Origin: Chloroflexota bacterium
GTDB lineage: Bacteria; Chloroflexota; Anaerolineae; Anaerolineales; Anaerolineaceae
Direction: 5' to 3'
NCBI GenBank assembly: GCA_021779955.1
Contig: JAJXZS010000033.1
Coordinates: 1-64,000, forward strand
Length of the DNA stretch: 64,000 bases
The translations under genes and the position numbers were made by a program. Under the pieces are notes generated by a model that was not told the DNA's origin, did no database searches, and saw nothing but the letters and a program-made list of their open reading frames with translations. How positions within the stretch are numbered: position 1 is the first letter of the stretch; each line of letters begins with the position of its first letter. This document shows positions 52,064-60,787 of the stretch, piece by piece.

Positions 52064-53119
52064 TTAGCGAGACATTTTCTGCTTCAAGTCTGAGATTGGA
52101 GCAATGGCGGTTGGATCGGTGTCGTAGGCGAGGGCAAGGTAGTAGGCTGCGTAATCACCAAACTGGACGGCACTCCACATTTGCGCAATTCGCGAATCAC
52201 CTGCTGCGCGGTAGAAATCGGTGCTGATGCCCTGCTGCATGAAGGACTGGCGCGTCAAATTGCTGCGAAGGGTATTGCGCGGGTGGTCTGATTCGGATTG
52301 CAGGAAGACCTTGAAGGCCATCTCGAGCACCTTCTCGGGATTGCACGAACCGGCCAGGGTGTTGTGGTCCGCTTCAGGCAGTGATTCGAAAGCTGCTTGA
52401 GCTTTTGCCAGTTCGTTAATCTGGGTTTTCCAGCGCCTGGCAGCCGGCGCCAGGTGCCCCGCTCCGAAGATGGTGACATCCCTGCCCACCATTTGACCGG
52501 CCATGCGTTTGGCCGGGTTCTGATGCACAGGCATGGATGCCGTCAGGAATTCTTTTTGCTCGCGCATCCCTCGTATGGCTTCGTTCACCTCTTCGCTTGG
52601 ATCGGACACCAGACCCAGGCGGACCATCAAGGCCAGCAAAAGGCCAAAGGAAAAGCCGACGGCTGCGCGAGGTTGACCTGCATGCTCGAATGTCCAGCAG
52701 GGAATGCCTGCTGCATCGGCTCTTTGCTTGAGCTCGCCTCCCGTCGCAATCGCCACAATCTGGCAATGATTCTGCAAAGCCGCTTCGAGCGCCGAAAGCG
52801 ATTCTTCAGTATTGCCTGAATGGGATGAGATGACCGCCAGGGTTTCGCGGCTGTTGGCATAGGCTGGAAGACCATAATCACGTTGGACGATCACCGGCAC
52901 AGGGGAACGGTCAGTGACAACGCCGGCGAGAAGGTCTCCGCCAATGGCCGACCCGCCCATCCCGGCGACAATCATCAGGTTTACCGGGCTCATTTGGGGC
53001 AGTGATTGGCTCAAGCCGAGATTCCAGGCAGTTTCGAGCTGTTCAGGCAAGCCGTCGATCTCAGCCAACATGTTCTCGGGGTCCATTTGCGTAAGGTCTT
53101 CCAGGTGATTCAGGTCCAT
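52064..53119 (-). CDS. Bifunctional phosphoglucose/phosphomannose isomerase
   Basis: A 351-residue SIS-domain enzyme that interconverts glucose 6-phosphate or mannose 6-phosphate with fructose 6-phosphate. The first SIS domain has AGMGGSAIGGDLL and the sugar-phosphate loop SSHSGNTEESL. A conserved His region lies in PEADHNTLAG. The length matches the bifunctional PGI/PMI family rather than classical PGI. The ATG at 53119 is preceded by GGAGGAG; upstream in-frame starts precede this site and were rejected. Confidence 0.92.
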   Translation of the reverse strand: MDLNHLEDLTQMDPENMLAEIDGLPEQLETAWNLGLSQSLPQMSPVNLMIVAGMGGSAIGGDLLAGVVTDRSPVPVIVQRDYGLPAYANSRETLAVISSHSGNTEESLSALEAALQNHCQIVAIATGGELKQRADAAGIPCWTFEHAGQPRAAVGFSFGLLLALMVRLGLVSDPSEEVNEAIRGMREQKEFLTASMPVHQNPAKRMAGQMVGRDVTIFGAGHLAPAARRWKTQINELAKAQAAFESLPEADHNTLAGSCNPEKVLEMAFKVFLQSESDHPRNTLRSNLTRQSFMQQGISTDFYRAAGDSRIAQMWSAVQFGDYAAYYLALAYDTDPTAIAPISDLKQKMSR

Positions 53120-53203
53120 GGTCTTCTCCTCCATGATTGCCAGCAATCAAGCCAGACGTATTCGAACGAAGTGATTTTACCCCAGATACCCCGTGGAAGG
53201 CAT

Positions 53204-53239
53204 AAAAAACCTGGCACGGATCGGATTTCCGGCCAGGTT
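53204..53239 (-). terminator. Terminator of the AI-2E/58-residue operon
   Basis: On the minus strand AACCTGGC/GCCAGGTT (53208-53239) is followed by TTTTTTATG. It starts 26 bases after the stop of the 58-residue gene. Confidence 0.85.
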
Positions 53240-53264
53240 GGGGTGTTAAATATTCGCAGGAGAC

Positions 53265-53441
53265 TTAGAGCTTCTTCACGAGATCGACAAATTCAGTCCA
53301 TTCCTCCTGGAAGAAGTGGACGGTGACGTTGTTCAATTCGAGATGGTAGGTTTTTTCGCCATCCGGTTCATCTGCAGTCCAAATTGCATAATTCTCGGTT
53401 TCAGCAATCGTTTCAGTTTTAGGTTCCTTCTGGTCGCTCAT
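53265..53441 (-). CDS. Small acidic protein of 58 residues
   Basis: A short frame beginning MSDQKEPKTETIAETENY and ending in a helix-like EEWTEFVDLVKKL. It is soluble and acidic, with no known motif. The evidence for a real gene is good: AGGAGATATAA precedes the ATG, the ATG abuts the stop of the AI-2E transporter gene (TAAATG), and a strong terminator follows. The central THLELNNVTVHFF-like strand pattern suggests a small alpha/beta fold. Function unknown. Confidence 0.75.
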   Translation of the reverse strand: MSDQKEPKTETIAETENYAIWTADEPDGEKTYHLELNNVTVHFFQEEWTEFVDLVKKL

Positions 53442-54725
53442 TTATATCTCCTTGTGAGTAGAATCGGCTTTTCGGGTTTTGCTGATGCTTTTCTTGATAC
53501 CATCATACAACGCTTTGAACCAGTTGAAAATCCGCTGTAAACCAGGTTTAGCGGCGAGCCAGATGTGCTTGACTTGTTCCTTGAAGGGTAACGGCTCGGG
53601 GTAAGTGCGCAGCCCTTCCCAGGGGTCCTGGTCGAGGAGTTTTCGATAAATGTAGTTGAAGATCAGGATGGCAGAGGCGAGCACCGGGGCTGCGAGCAGC
53701 ATGCCCACTACGCCAAAGAGGCTCGCTGCCACGAATACGGTCACCAGTACTGCGGCCGGATGCACTTTGAGCGCTTTAGACATCACCCTGGGGCTGATGA
53801 AGTTATCGATGATCACATCGGAGAGCAACGCAAGGCCCACCACAAGGACAGCAAACCAGAACGGTTTCAGTCCGAAGATGTTACCCGGTTGGAAGATCGA
53901 GACGAGGAAGTAAGTTATCCAGGCGATCAGTGGGCCAACATATGGCAGGAAGCGCGCCAAACCGGCAATGATTGCCAGACCGAAGAAGAAGCTCACCCCC
54001 AACGATCCCAGCAAGAGACTGTACCATGCAACTGCAATGATAATCACCACCACCTGGCCGCGCAGGAATGCATTCCAAATTCGAGAGAGCTGCGCCCACA
54101 TCATCTCAAGATCAGCCTGGTAGACCGGTACCTCAATGCGCAGTGGACTCGTGGCGCCGCCCTTAGTCTCGGCAGAAACGAAGTAGGAAATCAGGATGGT
54201 GAACACGAACCAGGTGATCACATTCGCAGCGCCAGTAGCAACACTAGCCACGATTTTCGTCGTCTCAGAGATTACCGGCTGGATCATACTCTGGAGATAC
54301 GCATAAAAGCTGGTCAGGTTCAGGGTTGGTAAATCGATTGAAAATGGCCCGATCAAGATCGGCTTGCTCACGAAATCGGAGACGATCTGCGGCAGGTTGG
54401 TCACGAGACTGCTGAGGAAGCCGGTGAGGTTGGTGATTTCGTTCACCATCGCGATGCCGCTCCAGGTGAGCAGCCCGATCAGACCGGCAACGAAAATGAG
54501 GTAGATCAGCGAGACGGCAATTTTCCAGGGTATGTGCAATTTCTCTGAGAGCAGCCTTGCCAGCGGATGGAACAAGTACGCGAGGAGGAAGGCGACAAGC
54601 ACCTGCCAGAGCAGGTGTTTGAACCTGACCAATAAAGCGATGACAATGACCACAACCCCGATCGCGACGATCGTCTTGGTTGTGTTATCCCACTTCGGTG
54701 ACTTCTGCTCTATCTCTTCCGGCAT
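53442..54725 (-). CDS. AI-2E family transporter
   Basis: A 427-residue membrane protein of the AI-2E/PerM (UPF0118) family with about eight hydrophobic segments. The long extracytoplasmic region and the conserved FFGLAIIAGLARFLPYVGPL and SPRVMSKALKVHPAAVLVTVF segments are typical. Family members export autoinducer-2 or exchange Na+ for H+; the substrate here is unknown. A good ribosome binding site (AAGGGAATC) precedes the ATG. Confidence 0.92.
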   Translation of the reverse strand: MPEEIEQKSPKWDNTTKTIVAIGVVVIVIALLVRFKHLLWQVLVAFLLAYLFHPLARLLSEKLHIPWKIAVSLIYLIFVAGLIGLLTWSGIAMVNEITNLTGFLSSLVTNLPQIVSDFVSKPILIGPFSIDLPTLNLTSFYAYLQSMIQPVISETTKIVASVATGAANVITWFVFTILISYFVSAETKGGATSPLRIEVPVYQADLEMMWAQLSRIWNAFLRGQVVVIIIAVAWYSLLLGSLGVSFFFGLAIIAGLARFLPYVGPLIAWITYFLVSIFQPGNIFGLKPFWFAVLVVGLALLSDVIIDNFISPRVMSKALKVHPAAVLVTVFVAASLFGVVGMLLAAPVLASAILIFNYIYRKLLDQDPWEGLRTYPEPLPFKEQVKHIWLAAKPGLQRIFNWFKALYDGIKKSISKTRKADSTHKEI

Positions 54726-54795
54726 GATTCCCTTTTACAAATAATAGTCCGATCAATCATAACCCCTATCAGCTCCAGGAAATTCTAAGAAGTTT

Positions 54796-55566
54796 CTAAG
54801 GGCAGACGCCCGGCTGGATGGCATTCAGAATTCCCGGCAGGAAGAGGCAATAGCTGTTCGTGATGTCGATGATGATCCATGGGATCACGCAAAAGATCAA
54901 AATCAGTAAGCCCACAATGAGCAAAATGCCGACCCACGCCCTTCTCTTCTTGGGCGCCTTGGGTTGGGCAGGTGCCTTTCCTACAAAGCTCTTCTCTGGA
55001 GGAAGCACGGGGGCAGGTTCCCTGGCGGCGGGAACCTCTTGAGCAGCCGGGGGTTCCTGGGCTTCCTCGGTGAACGGAGGGGTGACTGGCATCACCTTTG
55101 ACAGCTCAGGCTGCGGCGTTGAAGCAGCAGGCTGCTGAGGTTGCGAAACCGGCGGCTGTGACTCGATCCTTACGGGCGGGCGCTGGAAAAGAGACTCGGG
55201 CTGCGCAATTTCAGGTTGGTATCCCACTTTGCGGGGAACCACAGCCGTTGCGTCTGGATCGAACAGGATGGTCTGGTAGACCAGCGAGACACGCTCGCCA
55301 ATTGCAATTATATCGCCTGAACTCAGCCGGGTGAGGCTTTGGATGCGAACCCCGCGAACGACCGTACCGTTTGTCGATCCGAGATCTTCGATGGAATAGT
55401 CATCGCCGGTCAATACCAAACGGGCATGCCGCCTCGATACTTCCGGATCGGGAATTTCGATATCGGTGTTGGGATCTCTGCCGAGGAAAAGCTCCAGCTT
55501 GTCGAGGGAATATTCTTTTCCGATTTCAGGTCCGCTTTGAATGATAAGGCGATAGGTTGTCTCCAC
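54796..55566 (-). CDS. FHA domain protein with C-terminal transmembrane helix
   Basis: A 256-residue protein. The N-terminal FHA domain (about 5-95), a phosphothreonine-binding fold, keeps GRDPNTDIEIPDPEVSRRHA and DLGSTNGT. A Pro/Gln/Ala-rich linker of about 110 residues leads to one transmembrane helix near residue 215-235 and a short extracellular tail with two cysteines. The start is GTG behind GAGGAGG. It suggests a membrane-tethered reader of Ser/Thr kinase signalling, but no such kinase is in the window. Confidence 0.88.
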   Translation of the reverse strand: METTYRLIIQSGPEIGKEYSLDKLELFLGRDPNTDIEIPDPEVSRRHARLVLTGDDYSIEDLGSTNGTVVRGVRIQSLTRLSSGDIIAIGERVSLVYQTILFDPDATAVVPRKVGYQPEIAQPESLFQRPPVRIESQPPVSQPQQPAASTPQPELSKVMPVTPPFTEEAQEPPAAQEVPAAREPAPVLPPEKSFVGKAPAQPKAPKKRRAWVGILLIVGLLILIFCVIPWIIIDITNSYCLFLPGILNAIQPGVCP

Positions 55567-55723
55567 GTGCTCCTCCTCTTTATCCTACATTGCTGCGCCA
55601 TTCGACGTTTCAAAAGCGCCAGTCATTTGCCTGTGTAATATCTTTATTTTACACACACAAAGCTATTTTGAGCAATTGAAGTCAAACGAATGGAGAATGT
55701 TTCAGTTCGTGAGGAGGTGAGTT

Positions 55724-55901
55724 AAAAAAGTCCCCGCCATGCCGTGTGTTGCGTAGTTTTGAACCTGCTAAAGCAGGTAGGGTTCTGCCACAAAAGAATC
55801 GCCTTGGCCGAAGCCTATCGCGTATCTCGTGTGAGTTAAGGACCCATTTTGTGAGTGTTGGCTCAAAACCGGTGATGCAACATCACGCACATGGCCGGGT
55901 G
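55724..55901 (-). ncRNA. ssrS: 6S RNA candidate
   Basis: A roughly 178-base transcript on the minus strand with promoter and terminator. The two ends pair over most of their length to form a long interrupted rod (for example CCCGGCCATG near the 5' end with CATGGCGGGG at the 3' end, then TGTTGC with GCAACA and GGTTTTGA with TCAAAAC). The 3' half has a small hairpin ACCTGCTTTAGCAGGT running into GGTTCAA, as in the 3' side of the central bubble of E. coli 6S RNA. The ending CACGGCATGGCGGGGA also resembles its 3' end. 6S RNA binds sigma-70 polymerase. Identification is by eye. Confidence 0.65.
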
Positions 55902-55906
55902 ATTTT

Positions 55907-55935
55907 CTTATACCATGTTTTGGATAAAATGTGTA
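55907..55935 (-). promoter_or_regulatory. Promoter of the 6S RNA candidate
   Basis: On the minus strand TACACA (55930-55935), a 17-base spacer and TATAAG (55907-55912). The predicted start is at 55900-55901, and the RNA ends at a TTTTTT run (55724-55729). Confidence 0.55.
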
Positions 55936-56042
55936 GATAGATCTGAACGCGTCAAGGGCGCGCTGCGCGGCAAGTTCAGGTAAAATGGTGTCACCATGTT
56001 TTGATTTGAATTGCTTTGAGATCAAGTCGGCCGGAGTCAAAT

Positions 56043-56618
56043 TTGCGTCTTTTCATAGCCTTATCCCTCACACCCGAAGTGCACAGTGAACTCGACAAGT
56101 TCATCCGCACCCTGCAAAGCGCCACTGGAGATTCAGTCCGCTGGGTACCCGCTTCGAACATCCATCTTACACTCAAGTTCCTGGGCGAAACGGGTGAAGC
56201 ACAATTGAAAGCGTTGACATCAACGGTCGGGCAGGTCGCGGGCATGACCGCGCCGTTTGACTTTAGCATTCGAGGCACCGGCGTTTTCCCGGCATGGAAC
56301 CACCCGCGTGTCGCCTGGGTTGGGGTCGATGCTCCAGGCGAACTGACCGCGCTCCAAGCCGAGATTGATTCTGCCACGCGTGAGCTGGGATTTCCCTCTG
56401 AGGGCAGGCCATTCAGCCCGCATCTGACGCTTGGCAGGGTCAACGGATGGATGAGCCCAAATCAGCTCAAGGCAATGCATACTCACATGGATGAAGGCAA
56501 AGACAGGCTGTTCGGATCTGTGCACGCACGCCAGGTCGTCCTCTTCAAGTCCACTCTGAAACCGGGCGGCGCCGTCTATTCGCCTGCTGCTGTGCTTGAC
56601 TTCGCCGGCGAGCGCTGA
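56043..56618 (+). CDS. thpR: RNA 2',3'-cyclic phosphodiesterase (2'-5' RNA ligase family)
   Basis: A 191-residue 2H phosphoesterase. The two catalytic His-x-Thr motifs are NIHLTLKFLGE and SPHLTLGRV. The TTG at 56043 was chosen: GGAG lies six bases upstream and the protein then begins MRLFIALSL, the normal start of this family. A TTG further up (56016) precedes that site. The enzyme opens 2',3'-cyclic phosphate ends of RNA. rsfS follows 49 bases downstream on the same strand. Confidence 0.9.
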   Translation: MRLFIALSLTPEVHSELDKFIRTLQSATGDSVRWVPASNIHLTLKFLGETGEAQLKALTSTVGQVAGMTAPFDFSIRGTGVFPAWNHPRVAWVGVDAPGELTALQAEIDSATRELGFPSEGRPFSPHLTLGRVNGWMSPNQLKAMHTHMDEGKDRLFGSVHARQVVLFKSTLKPGGAVYSPAAVLDFAGER

Positions 56619-56667
56619 TAATGTGATAGAATCTTTGAAAAATTGTGTGAGGTGAGCTCTGGATACA

Positions 56668-57003
56668 TTGGAAATGGCGCATGCCGTGATCGACGTTTTG
56701 GAGGATAAGAAAGCAGAAAAACTCGTCCTTCTCGATATTCAAAACATAACATCATTTGCTGATTATTTCATCATTTGCAACGGAACGAGCGATCGCATGC
56801 TTCAAGCACTCGCCGACGGGATCCGCGAATTTGTCAAAAGTGAATACGGGATGATCGTCTCGATCGAGGGGGAAGCGAGAGATGGTTGGGTCGTAGTCGA
56901 CCTGGGAGATATCGTCATTCACCTTTTCTCGCCCGATCAACGGGACTATTACAAGCTGGAACAGCTCTGGGAACGCGGAAAACGCTTACTCAGCCTGCAA
57001 TAA
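56668..57003 (+). CDS. rsfS: Ribosomal silencing factor
   Basis: A 111-residue protein that binds ribosomal protein uL14 and blocks subunit joining when nutrients are scarce. Family signatures are VLLDIQNITSFADYFIICNGTSDR, IEGEARDGWVVVDLGDIVIHLF and YYKLEQLW. The start is probably TTG 56668 behind GAGGTGAG, or the ATG at 56674. In many bacteria rsfS lies next to nadD; that is not the case here. Confidence 0.93.
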   Translation: MEMAHAVIDVLEDKKAEKLVLLDIQNITSFADYFIICNGTSDRMLQALADGIREFVKSEYGMIVSIEGEARDGWVVVDLGDIVIHLFSPDQRDYYKLEQLWERGKRLLSLQ

Positions 57004-57011
57004 ACGACGCA

Positions 57012-57046
57012 AGGGCTGCCCAGTTTAGCAGGGCAGCCCTTTTTTA
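57012..57046. terminator. Bidirectional terminator between rsfS and the peroxiredoxin gene
   Basis: A 10-bp stem AGGGCTGCCC/GGGCAGCCCT (57012-57021 and 57031-57040) followed by TTTTTAT, between convergent genes. Confidence 0.9.
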
Positions 57047-57060
57047 TCTTAAGCAATTCC

Positions 57061-57516
57061 TCAAATCGCTGCGAGCACTTCAGCGCTGTGCTCGGCTGGT
57101 TTCACATTGGCGAATACCTTGCGAACCATTCCATCCGGCGAGATCAGGTATGTGGTCCGCGCCACACCCCAATACTCCCTCCCATATTGCTTCTTGAGCT
57201 TCCAAACATCATACGTCTCACAGACGGCATGATCTTCATCCGCCAGCAGCGTGAAGGGCAGGTGATATTTCTGCTTGAACTTCACATGCGAAGCCACAGA
57301 ATCGGGGCTCACGCCCAGGATCGTCACCCCTGCCTTCTCGTAGCTGCTGTAATCATCGCGAAAATTGCAGGCTTCGGTCGTGCAGCCCGGGGTGTCATCC
57401 TTTGGATAGAAATAAAGAATCACATTCTTGCCCTTATAATCGGATAGCTTGCGCGCCTTCCCGGTTTCATCGGATAAGGCAAAATCTGGCGCTTGAATAT
57501 TCTCTTTCAACGGCAT
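57061..57516 (-). CDS. bcp: Thiol peroxidase of the BCP/PrxQ family
   Basis: A 151-residue peroxiredoxin that reduces peroxides. The peroxidatic Cys lies in TPGCTTEACNFRD, with a second Cys five residues on, as in the PrxQ alpha-helix resolving type. The N-terminal APDFALSDETGK and YFYPKDDTPG are typical. GGAGG precedes the ATG. It lies 27 bases after the moeA fusion gene and may be the last gene of that transcript. Confidence 0.95.
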   Translation of the reverse strand: MPLKENIQAPDFALSDETGKARKLSDYKGKNVILYFYPKDDTPGCTTEACNFRDDYSSYEKAGVTILGVSPDSVASHVKFKQKYHLPFTLLADEDHAVCETYDVWKLKKQYGREYWGVARTTYLISPDGMVRKVFANVKPAEHSAEVLAAI

Positions 57517-57543
57517 AATAACCTCCTATACATCCAAACCATC

Positions 57544-59538
57544 TTAAGTAGATTCAGTCCATTCGATCTCGTTACCCATATTGCGGGTATCGTAGCCTGG
57601 CATTTTTGCGATCTCACTCTTGAATTTTGAGTCGCGCATCAATGTGAAGATCGGGTCGAGCAAGCCTGTCGCCATGTTCTGAACGGGAATCACCAACTGA
57701 TACCGCTCTGCAAAGAGCGGGATGAAATCAAGATCGAGCGCGCTTGCTGCAGCCTGCACCGCCAGCCCGCAATCTGCCCTGCCAGATTGGACGGCTGCGG
57801 CTACTCCCAGGTGGGTATATTCTTCACGCTCGTAACCTCTGATTCCCCGGGCAGTCTTTCCCAACCTGCGGATCGCATCGTCGAGCAGGACACGAGTGCC
57901 CGAACCTCTCTGCCTGTTGATGAAGCTCAGATCCTCGCGCCAGAGGTCAGCAATCCCTTTGATCTTGCTCGGATTGCCCCTGACAACCACCAAACCCTGC
58001 GTTCGGCCAACCCAATCGAATAAGCGGACAGGCGTCCCGTGCAGATACTTGCGAATATAGCTAAGGTTATATTCACCTGTTTCAGGGTCGAGCAGGTGCG
58101 AACCGGCAAAATGAGCCTCCCCGCGGGCTAGCGCAATCAGCCCGCCAAGGCTGCCAACATTTGAGGATACAAGCCTGCGCCGGTAAACCGAGAGGGCCTG
58201 CGCCAGTACATCCAGGGTCATATCGTGCGAGCCAATGGCAAAGATGGTCTGCTTGAGCTCGGATTCGGGCTTGTACAGGCGCACATCGACCGTCTCACCC
58301 GCCTCGAGACCCTGAATATGACGCGGAATGATCACAATTCCATCAGCTTTCGACAGGCTCGTCGTCACACCGGCACCCCTACTGAGCGGCGCCGCCAGGA
58401 GCTGGTGATTCACTTCACCGATGACAACTCGCAGATAATCGTCGTCACCTGCTGAGGAATTGACCTTGCGGGTCAGCCTGGCTTTCACCACCTGGGGTTG
58501 GGGCTCTCCCATACCCAGCCAGCGCCGGACAAGCGGTTCGATGAAAATCTCGCCTGTCAGCGCGGCGGAAACCGGATACCCGGGCACTCCAATCACCGGA
58601 ACCTCGAGCGTGGGAGCTGAGCCAATGCTTCGCGGCACAAAGCCGATGATCACAGGATGACCAGGACGCACGGCCACCCCATGCACATATACCCTGCCCA
58701 ACTTTTCGATGGCGCGAGCCGTGAAGTCTTCGCTGCCGGCGGACGAGCCCGCGTTGACCAGGACCAGGTCGCTTTGATCAACAGCTTCTTGAATGCAACG
58801 GCAAATGAGGTCGAAATCGTCCACCGTGACAGGATAGCGCACACCCTCTCCGCCCCACTCGTCCACTTGGGCAGCCAGGACCATTGAATTGAACTCGGTG
58901 ATTTCCCCGCGGCCTGCTTCGGCGCCAATCTCCACCAGCTCAGAACCCGTGGGCAGAATGGCGACTCGCGGCTTCTTGGCTACACGCAAATTGCTCAATC
59001 CGCCTGCAGCTGCCGCCCCAAGGTCCGCGGGGCGCAGCCGGGTGCCCGACGCCAGGATCAGCTGCGAGGTGACGATATCCTCGCCCACAGGACGGACATG
59101 ACTCCAGGGCGTAACACCTGCGCGAATACGGATCAGCGAAGCCAACCTGGCATCTTTTTCAGCGGCCAGAGTCTGCGGATCCTTCAGCGCTTCGACGTTC
59201 TCGATTGGGATCACCGCGTCCGCCCATACAGGCAGCGGATCGCCGGTATCCACGTATTGCATCTGACCAGGTTGGGTGAGAATCAAGGGGTTCGACGCCA
59301 TGGCGCCAAGAGTATCCGCGGCGCGAACGGCGAATCCGTCCATGGCTGAGGCATGATAATGGGGAGACGGCCTGACCGCAATGGCGGGCTCAACGAGGAT
59401 CCGCCCGGCCGCCTTTTGGTCGAGTGGAACCTCCTCCACCTCGAGAACTGACCAGAGGCCGCGTTTCTCAAGCTCTGTACGAAAGATCTTCCAGGCATCT
59501 TCGAGCGGAATATCCTGCAGATAGACCGAATCCGTCAT
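57544..59538 (-). CDS. MoeA fused to a C-terminal periplasmic-binding-protein-like domain
   Basis: The 664-residue cytosolic protein has residues 1-420 as a MoeA molybdotransferase (SAMDGFAVRAADT, TGSELVEIGAEAGRGEI, VNAGSSAGSEDFTARAIE, GVPGYPVSAALT), which inserts Mo or W into molybdopterin-AMP. Residues 430-650 form a PBP-like domain (SHDMTLDVLAQAL, LIALARGEAHFAGSHLLDPETGEYN, RQRGSGTRVLLDD) related to molybdate or tungstate binding proteins. The fusion suggests oxyanion binding coupled to insertion. It follows a stand-alone moeA by nine bases. Confidence 0.93.
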   Translation of the reverse strand: MTDSVYLQDIPLEDAWKIFRTELEKRGLWSVLEVEEVPLDQKAAGRILVEPAIAVRPSPHYHASAMDGFAVRAADTLGAMASNPLILTQPGQMQYVDTGDPLPVWADAVIPIENVEALKDPQTLAAEKDARLASLIRIRAGVTPWSHVRPVGEDIVTSQLILASGTRLRPADLGAAAAGGLSNLRVAKKPRVAILPTGSELVEIGAEAGRGEITEFNSMVLAAQVDEWGGEGVRYPVTVDDFDLICRCIQEAVDQSDLVLVNAGSSAGSEDFTARAIEKLGRVYVHGVAVRPGHPVIIGFVPRSIGSAPTLEVPVIGVPGYPVSAALTGEIFIEPLVRRWLGMGEPQPQVVKARLTRKVNSSAGDDDYLRVVIGEVNHQLLAAPLSRGAGVTTSLSKADGIVIIPRHIQGLEAGETVDVRLYKPESELKQTIFAIGSHDMTLDVLAQALSVYRRRLVSSNVGSLGGLIALARGEAHFAGSHLLDPETGEYNLSYIRKYLHGTPVRLFDWVGRTQGLVVVRGNPSKIKGIADLWREDLSFINRQRGSGTRVLLDDAIRRLGKTARGIRGYEREEYTHLGVAAAVQSGRADCGLAVQAAASALDLDFIPLFAERYQLVIPVQNMATGLLDPIFTLMRDSKFKSEIAKMPGYDTRNMGNEIEWTEST

Positions 59539-59547
59539 GGATCGTCC

Positions 59548-60783
59548 TTAGAAGAGGATCACTTCGACAGTCTCGCCTGCCGGAACACCCGTCTTTTCGG
59601 GCGGAATGTGAACCATACCGTCAGCCCTGACCAACGAAAAGATCAGGTTCGACTTATAGAAAATCGGGTCAGCCGTGCAGTGATTCTGGCGTCTGAATAT
59701 GCGAACAGGGAAGTACTCATCCCGGCCGGCTTGTGAAGGCAGATTGACAGTCAACCGGGCTTCGATCACCGGCTGGAAGCGATGATGAGCCAATCCCAGC
59801 ATGCGCTGGATCAAAGGTTTGACGATGAGATTTGCGATTACCAGGGCGCTCACGGGGTTTCCGGGGAGCCCGACGAGGGGTTTACCGTCACAAACGGCCA
59901 GGATGGTGGGCTTTCCCGGTTTGATATTGATCCCATGTACAAGCACGCCGGGTTTGCCCAACGAATCAAACACTTCGGCAGTCATGTCGCGCGTGCTCGC
60001 AGATGAGCCGGCGGTGACGATGACCACATCTGCGCTGCGGTAGGCCTTCTTAAGGGTAGCGTTGATCTTTTCTCTGTCGTCAGGCATGATCGGAAAGACC
60101 TGAGGCGAGCCGCCCGCTTCCGCTACCAGCGAAGCCAGCGAATCGGAATTGATATCCCTCACCTGGCCGATCATGGGCGCATTTTCGGGTGGAATCACCT
60201 CGTCACCGCTGGAAAGGATCGCCACCCTGGGCTTTTTGGCCACTTTTACGCTGGTGATTCCAAGCCCGAGCAGCCCGCCGATTTCAGCAGGGCGCATGGG
60301 GGTGCCGGCGGGAATGACCACATCGCCGGGTTTGACATCTTCGCCCTTGAGAACGATGTTCTCCCCCGCCGAGACCGGACGCAACACTTCGATGGATGTC
60401 CCATCCGTTTTTTGCGTCTGCTCCATCATGACGACGGCATCGGCTCCTTCCGGCAGCATGCCCCCGGTATGAATGAGAGCGGTTTGCTGCCCCTCGAGCT
60501 TGATCTGGGCTTCGGCGCCCATCGCCACTTCGCCCACGAGATCGAGGTAGACCGGCAACGCATCGGACGCCCCGTGCGTCGATGAAGCGATGACCGCATA
60601 ACCGTCCACTGTGCTGCGTGTAAAGGGGGGCAGACTCTCAGTGGATAGAATATCGCCGAAAGTGACCCGGTTCAACGCGGCCCGGCTCTCGATTTCTTCT
60701 TCAACAGGGTGGAGTTGTGAAAGGTTTTCCCAGAAGATCTTTTTTGCATCGGAGAGAGATTTGAGTTTCAAGTACTCAGGCAT
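59548..60783 (-). CDS. moeA: Molybdopterin molybdenumtransferase
   Basis: A 411-residue MoeA with the four usual domains. Signatures are STVDGYAVIASSTHG, SSGDEVIPPENAPMIGQVRD, VTAGSSASTRDMTAEVFD and GLPGNPVSALV. It catalyses metal insertion into molybdopterin. AAGGTG precedes the ATG. Having two moeA genes in tandem, one with a binding domain, suggests separate handling of Mo and W or of two cofactor forms. Confidence 0.95.
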   Translation of the reverse strand: MPEYLKLKSLSDAKKIFWENLSQLHPVEEEIESRAALNRVTFGDILSTESLPPFTRSTVDGYAVIASSTHGASDALPVYLDLVGEVAMGAEAQIKLEGQQTALIHTGGMLPEGADAVVMMEQTQKTDGTSIEVLRPVSAGENIVLKGEDVKPGDVVIPAGTPMRPAEIGGLLGLGITSVKVAKKPRVAILSSGDEVIPPENAPMIGQVRDINSDSLASLVAEAGGSPQVFPIMPDDREKINATLKKAYRSADVVIVTAGSSASTRDMTAEVFDSLGKPGVLVHGINIKPGKPTILAVCDGKPLVGLPGNPVSALVIANLIVKPLIQRMLGLAHHRFQPVIEARLTVNLPSQAGRDEYFPVRIFRRQNHCTADPIFYKSNLIFSLVRADGMVHIPPEKTGVPAGETVEVILF

Positions 60784-60787
60784 CTTT

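Noticed and set aside
55768-56040. A 90-codon minus-strand frame upstream of thpR
   Set aside because: It overlaps most of the structured 6S RNA candidate and has no recognisable motif or good start site.
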